DNA from: Cristatella mucedo
Taxonomy: Eukaryota > Bryozoa > Phylactolaemata > Cristatellidae
DNA length: 10,000 nt
NCBI GenBank assembly: GCA_009760855.2
Contig: WPIO01000047.1
Span: 1,847,501-1,857,500, forward strand
Direction: 5' to 3'
Shown here: positions 5,822-10,000 of the stretch, in pieces
How the letters are laid out: each line of letters starts with the position of its first letter
Position numbering within the stretch: the stretch's first letter is position 1
Translations under genes and position numbers: made by a program
Notes under the pieces: generated by a model
Database searches by the model: none
What the model saw: the letters and a program-made list of their open reading frames with translations, nothing else
What the model was told of the DNA's origin: nothing

Positions 5822-7758
5822 GAGCCGCCGTACGGTGAGCCGCTGGCGTAGTTAAGCGAAGGCGTCGCCGGCACCAGCGAAGCGGGCACGGTGGACGCGT
5901 AAGCAACGTTGGCGTACTTTTTGCCGCCGCCGCCCGCAGCGGCGGCGGCGGCGCGCCGCCGCTGGCAGCAGGCTGGCCCCGACACGCAGAACCTTCGCCA
6001 CGAGTCGAGCGTCTTGTTCGACCAGACCCAGAATCCGGAAGTGATGCCGACGACGAGACACATGAAGTACTTGAGCATGAACAGCGAGTAGTCGGGGCTG
6101 CGGCGGCGATGGCCGCCGCCGCCGCCAGCGCACGGGCAGGTCAGGCCCACTTCCCAGTCGCCGCGCAGCTGGTGCTCGTACAGGTGACAGGCGACGACGA
6201 TGGCGGCGGGCACCGTGTACAGGACGGAGAAGACGCCGATGCGTATCATGAGCTTCTCCAGCTTGTCGGTCTGGTGGCTGCCCTGTTGCTGCCGGATGAC
6301 GCGCCGTATGCGGAACAGGCTGACGAAGCCCGCGAGCAGGAACGCGGTGCCGACGAGCAGGTAGAGCAGCAGCGGGCCCAGCACGAAGTAGACGAGATTC
6401 TCGTAGCTCTGGTTGCCCACGTAGCAGATGCCCGCCACCGGGTCGCCGTCGACGCGGCTCAGCGCCAGCGCCGCGACGGCCTTCACCGACGGCACGGACC
6501 AGGCGACCGCGTGGAAGTAGTGCGAGCGCCGGTCGATGGCCTCCTGGCTCCACTTGAGGCCGGCCGAAAGGAACCAGGTGAAGGTCAGCACGACCCACCA
6601 GAGCGACGACGCCATGCCGAACAGGTAGGTGAGCAGGAAGACGGCGGCGCACGCGGCCGGCCCCGTGGCCGCGTAGCGCACCGCCTCGCCGTCGCACGCC
6701 ACCGCCTCGTGGCCGACGGCGAGGCGCACCAGGTAGCCGGCGCTGATCAGGAAGTAGCAGGCGCTCAAGTAGACGACGGGCTTGACCGGGTAGCTGAAGC
6801 GCTGCGTGTCCGCCGCGTACGTCGCCACGGTGACGAGCGTCGAGAGGCAGCACAGGCCGCTCCACAGGCCGATCCAGAACGTGGCGAACGCGCGCTCGTC
6901 CTCGGTGAAGTACGGGCTGCGGCAGCCGAGCGCGCAGCCGGGCACGCCGCCGACGGAGGGCGTCGAAGCTGCGGCGCTCGAGTTGACGGTGATCAGCGGG
7001 TGGCGGCACGCGCACTCGCAGTCGCTCTCCGCAGTGGCACCAGTGGGACGGGCCGTGCCGACGCCGGCGGTGGCCAGAGTGGCGGCGGCCGGGTCTCGGG
7101 CGCCGACCTCGGGCGCCGTCGGCCGCGGCCTGACGGCGCCTCCTCCGCCCGGACGCGGCCGTCCGACGCCAGCGGAGGCTCCGCCGCCGCCACCGCCGGC
7201 AGCTGCAGAGGAAGAGGCGTCTCCGCCGGGCGCCGAGCTGCTGCCGCCGCCGCCGCTCACGGCGGCGGCCGAAGCTCCGTCGCTCATGTTCGAGTCCATG
7301 CACAGGGCGTCGCGCACGCTCTGCTCCGGCAGGTCCTCGCAGCGCATCCGGTCGGGCCAGGCGAAGCCGTACTGGCGCATCAGCGGCGCGCAGCCGTCGC
7401 GCGCTCGCGAGCAGATGCCACGGCAGGCCGGCAGCGGCTTGTGGTACGTCGGCAGACAGATGGGCGCGTAGACGCTGCAGAGGAAGAACTGCAGGTCGGG
7501 CGAGCACTTGATCTCCACGAGCGGCCAGAACTGGTGCACCTCCATGCCGGCGTCCTCCTGCGTCTCGTGGTTGAACTGGTTCGGCATGAACGTCATGTTG
7601 TAGCCGATGCCCTTGCACAACGGTATCGTGATCTCCTGGCATTGCCGCGGCTGAGGGTAGCGCAGCGCAGCGGACGCCGCCGGCGGCGACCAGCGAAGGA
7701 CGCCGCTCAGCAGAAGGCCGGCGGCGAAGGCTGTCGTCGCCGCGGTGCGGCGATCCAT
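5818..7758 (-). CDS. fz2: Frizzled family Wnt receptor, FZD5/8 (Drosophila Fz2) class
   Basis: A 646-residue seven-pass receptor that binds Wnt outside the cell and signals through Dishevelled. A hydrophobic N-terminus (about 10-30) fits a signal peptide. The cysteine-rich domain (about 40-153) has the expected ten cysteines: 40, 48, 85, 94, 101, 112, 116, 123, 140 and 153. Class-specific runs are KGIGYNMTFMPNQFNHETQ, EVHQFWPLVEIKCSPDL and MRQYGFAWPDRMRC, which match FZD5/8 best. A Gly/Ala/Ser/Pro linker (about 160-245) follows, then extracellular Cys 247, 249, 251, 275 and 279. Seven membrane segments lie near 289-312, 324-346, 368-396, 412-434, 455-483, 503-527 and 555-580. EKLMIRIGVFSVLYTVPA is the conserved segment-6 region and KTLDSW (582-587) is the Dishevelled-binding motif. 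N-glycosylation sequons lie at 54, 157, 259 and 449. The start is the first ATG after an in-frame stop at 7801-7803 and has G at -3 and +4. The coding sequence is intronless, as in vertebrate FZD5 and FZD8. Oddities are a poly-Gly/Arg insert in the last extracellular loop (545-553), SNKT instead of the usual SGKT, and a tail ending YGGS with no obvious PDZ-binding motif. Confidence 0.96.
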   Translation of the reverse strand: MDRRTAATTAFAAGLLLSGVLRWSPPAASAALRYPQPRQCQEITIPLCKGIGYNMTFMPNQFNHETQEDAGMEVHQFWPLVEIKCSPDLQFFLCSVYAPICLPTYHKPLPACRGICSRARDGCAPLMRQYGFAWPDRMRCEDLPEQSVRDALCMDSNMSDGASAAAVSGGGGSSSAPGGDASSSAAAGGGGGGASAGVGRPRPGGGGAVRPRPTAPEVGARDPAAATLATAGVGTARPTGATAESDCECACRHPLITVNSSAAASTPSVGGVPGCALGCRSPYFTEDERAFATFWIGLWSGLCCLSTLVTVATYAADTQRFSYPVKPVVYLSACYFLISAGYLVRLAVGHEAVACDGEAVRYAATGPAACAAVFLLTYLFGMASSLWWVVLTFTWFLSAGLKWSQEAIDRRSHYFHAVAWSVPSVKAVAALALSRVDGDPVAGICYVGNQSYENLVYFVLGPLLLYLLVGTAFLLAGFVSLFRIRRVIRQQQGSHQTDKLEKLMIRIGVFSVLYTVPAAIVVACHLYEHQLRGDWEVGLTCPCAGGGGGHRRRSPDYSLFMLKYFMCLVVGITSGFWVWSNKTLDSWRRFCVSGPACCQRRRAAAAAAGGGGKKYANVAYASTVPASLVPATPSLNYASGSPYGGS

Positions 7759-8464
7759 CGCGTCGGCGATGCGGGCCGATGAAGTAAGGACCGCGGAAGA
7801 TTATCGAACCCAGGCAGCGCTGCGGCCGTGAAAGATCGCTGCCGCGGTCGCCGCTAGGGTCTGGTGGCGGCGGCGGCGATCGCGAGTCAGTCAACGCACC
7901 TCTACGTCCTGCTCTACGTCTTTGTCGCCGTCCTCCTCCTCGTCCTCCTCCTGTTCGTCGGCGCTCTTCGTGCAAGCGACGACAGCAGGACGACGATGAC
8001 TAGCCTTCGATGGCAGCTGGGTCCCGGCAGCTGTCCTCAATGTGGCGGCAGCGGCGGTTCCTGCTCCAGCCGAGGCGCTCTAAGCACGGCAGGCGCTGTC
8101 GGTGCGCCGCCGCCGTCCGCAGTTGCTAGTCGCTAGCAATCGACGACGGCTCCTGCCGCGCCGTCCGGCGGTAGCCGAGCCTGCGCTCGCTCGCGGTCGA
8201 TTATTTCTATCAACTGAGAGGCGTGAGCGCTAACCTTGTTTTTCAATAGCGCGGCGGCTGTAACTGCGCCATCGGCGGCCGAGCGCGAGCGGCTCCGTTC
8301 GGCTGCGCGTGCGCGCCCGCGCGTGACGTAACCCGTCAATCAAGCCAGCCAACGGGCGGCGGCTGTCCAAACAAATGAGATTAACCGCGCTCCCGCTCAA
8401 TCGTATCGCTCTAGCATCCTGCCTTCTGGCGTGCGCTCTGGCGAGGTGACTGAAGGAGCCCGGT
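7759..8464. other. Upstream flank of the Frizzled gene (probable 5'UTR/promoter)
   Basis: No separate gene is recognised. Reading leftward, an upstream ATG at 7975 opens a very long frame overlapping Frizzled in another phase. It is Arg-rich and looks like a high-GC artefact, but in a transcript that includes it, it could act as an upstream start. A plus-strand frame at 7864-8136 encodes a Leu/Val stretch that is merely the complement of GAG/GAC-type triplets. No TATA box or initiator can be placed with confidence. Confidence 0.45.
8324..8331. promoter_or_regulatory. CRE/ATF-like motif TGACGTAA
   Basis: TGACGTAA differs by one base from the CREB/ATF palindrome TGACGTCA and is a known good variant. 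It lies about 570 bases upstream of the Frizzled start codon in GC-rich DNA. A single eight-base match is weak evidence. Confidence 0.2.
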
Positions 8465-8996
<532 letters not shown>

Positions 8997-9256
8997 ACCG
9001 TCGCCGAGACCCGGCGGCGGCGGCGACCGCAGGCCAGCAGCACCACGCGCACCCAGGCACCGCCGCAGGCGGGAGGCCGCCGCGAGCTGTCCGCTGTCTC
9101 AGCCCCTCAACTCCAACGCGAAGTCGGAGCATCCCTCTGGGTGAGGAGGCGTAGATTCGGCGCCGCCGGGGCACCGAGGCTCTTCCCCGCCGGCGCTACT
9201 GCTAGCAGCCACCACGGCCTCTGCGGACGCGTGTTCATCTCGGCGCCGTTCACGCG
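8997..9256. other. Short GC-rich spacer, nothing recognised
   Basis: This is non-repetitive sequence between the CGG array and the CT-rich microsatellite. No recognisable gene, RNA or element is seen. Confidence 0.4.
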
Positions 9257-9426
9257 TCTCTCTCTCTCTCTCTCTTCTCTGACTCTCTCCTCTCTCGGTC
9301 TCCCTGCCTCTGTCTCTCTTCTCTCTCTGTCTGTCTCTCTGTCTGTCTGTGTCTCCCTGTCTGTCTGTGTCTGTCTCTGTCTGTGTGTCTCTCTCTCTAT
9401 CTCTGTCTGTGTCTGTCTCTGCCTCC

Positions 9427-9523
<97 letters not shown>

Positions 9524-9569
9524 CACACACGCACGCACGCACGCACACACACACACTCACACACACACG

Positions 9570-9604
<35 letters not shown>
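9257..9604. repeat. Compound microsatellite: TC/GTCT, then (CT)n, (AC)n, (AT)n
   Basis: An imperfect TC and GTCT mixture occupies 9257-9428. It is followed by about 40 perfect CT units to 9508, then AC units to about 9588 with a short GCAC interruption near 9531-9544, then AT units to 9604. The order CT, CA, TA is typical of a compound dinucleotide repeat in which each block could have arisen by point mutation at the edge of the last. Ser/Leu, Thr/His and Cys/Val frames through it are artefacts. Confidence 0.97.
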
Positions 9605-10000
9605 GCGAGCGGCGAGTCGCAAGGGGGTAGGAAAACGTATCGGCCCGCGCCATTTTCTGTTCGCATGGCTGCGCGAACATTTCCAACGCTCGCTGCGAGA
9701 AATCGGCGGAAGCGCGTATCTTTTAAGAACGGCGACGTAGAAGCAGCGTCGCTGCAATCTGCCTCCACCCCGCTTCGAGCCTCCGCTCACCTCTGCTCTG
9801 CTCCTCGCCTGCGCTTAGCTAACAGCCACCGGATGACGGACCGAGCGTGCCCGCTCTAGACGGACTGGCTATTCAGAGTACGAGCGAAGGGCCATCCAGC
9901 GGGTCGACTCCCATCTTCTCATCTACATTCCCACCGCCGTGTATGGGAAGCTGGCCGAGACGCAGGTCTTCGGCGCCGCCAGCCTCGGGTTCAATTCCAG
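9605..10000. other. Unassigned stretch at window end
   Basis: No protein family is recognised. Near the end, TGGCCGAGACG (9952-9962) resembles a tRNA A box and GGTTCAATTCC (9988-9998) matches the B-box consensus. The spacing between them is about eight bases too short for a normal tRNA, and the T stem has a mismatch. The window stops before any 3' acceptor arm, so a tRNA cannot be called. A tRNA-derived short interspersed element is possible. Confidence 0.3.

Noticed and set aside
6109-7782. A 557-codon plus-strand frame antisense to Frizzled
   Set aside because: It is the complement of the GC-rich Frizzled codons, giving Ala/Arg/Val/Glu-rich sequence without any domain.
5852-7975. A 707-codon minus-strand frame overlapping Frizzled in another phase
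   Set aside because: It is longer than the Frizzled frame, but it is dominated by Arg, Gly, Pro and Ala with no recognisable domain. In coding DNA with very high third-position GC such ghost frames are expected. Its only possible importance is the upstream ATG at 7975.
7864-8136. A 90-residue plus-strand frame with a hydrophobic stretch that looks like a membrane segment
   Set aside because: The Leu/Val run comes from a GTCCTCCTC-type triplet stretch, and the rest is low-complexity Gly/Ser. No domain or conservation can be argued.
9950-10000. A true tRNA gene at the window end
   Set aside because: The A-to-B box distance is about eight bases too short, the T stem has a mismatch, no anticodon stem can be drawn and the 3' arm lies outside the window.

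Overview
The window looks like animal (metazoan) nuclear DNA. It contains one clearly recognisable gene, a complete intronless coding sequence for a Frizzled Wnt receptor of the FZD5/FZD8 class (the class of Drosophila fz2), on the minus strand at 5818-7758. It also contains a decayed fragment of a non-LTR retrotransposon, diverged dispersed repeats, and an unusually heavy load of microsatellites. CpG is not depleted, which would suit an arthropod or other protostome with sparse DNA methylation. The sequence does not settle the species.

Layout. Positions 1-1068 are GC-rich, with two (GGC)n arrays and no recognisable gene. A (CAG/CGG) compound array lies at 1516-1715. Positions 1732-2300 are non-repetitive, with an AT-rich patch. 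A polypurine GGA/GAC array of about 1.1 kb fills 2301-3403 and has internal higher-order structure. Positions 3404-4732 have lower GC and are a graveyard of mobile elements: several diverged copies of a short repeat, a 22-bp tandem duplication and a reverse-transcriptase remnant. Positions 4733-5817 are GC-rich and lie downstream of the Frizzled stop, so they may hold 3'UTR or a further exon. The Frizzled gene follows. Its presumed 5' flank runs from 7759 to 8464 and leads into a CGG array of about 530 bp at 8465-8996. A compound CT/CA/TA microsatellite lies at 9257-9604, and the last 400 bp is unassigned.

The single gene would act at the cell surface. It binds Wnt ligands through its cysteine-rich domain and recruits Dishevelled through the cytoplasmic KTLDSW motif. 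I found no operon-like arrangement, no CRISPR array, no confident RNA gene and no coherent novel gene system. The points most worth checking are the splice-donor-like sequence that overlaps the apparent Frizzled stop codon, the very long CGG array upstream of the gene, the higher-order GGA array, and an apparently uncharacterised short dispersed repeat.
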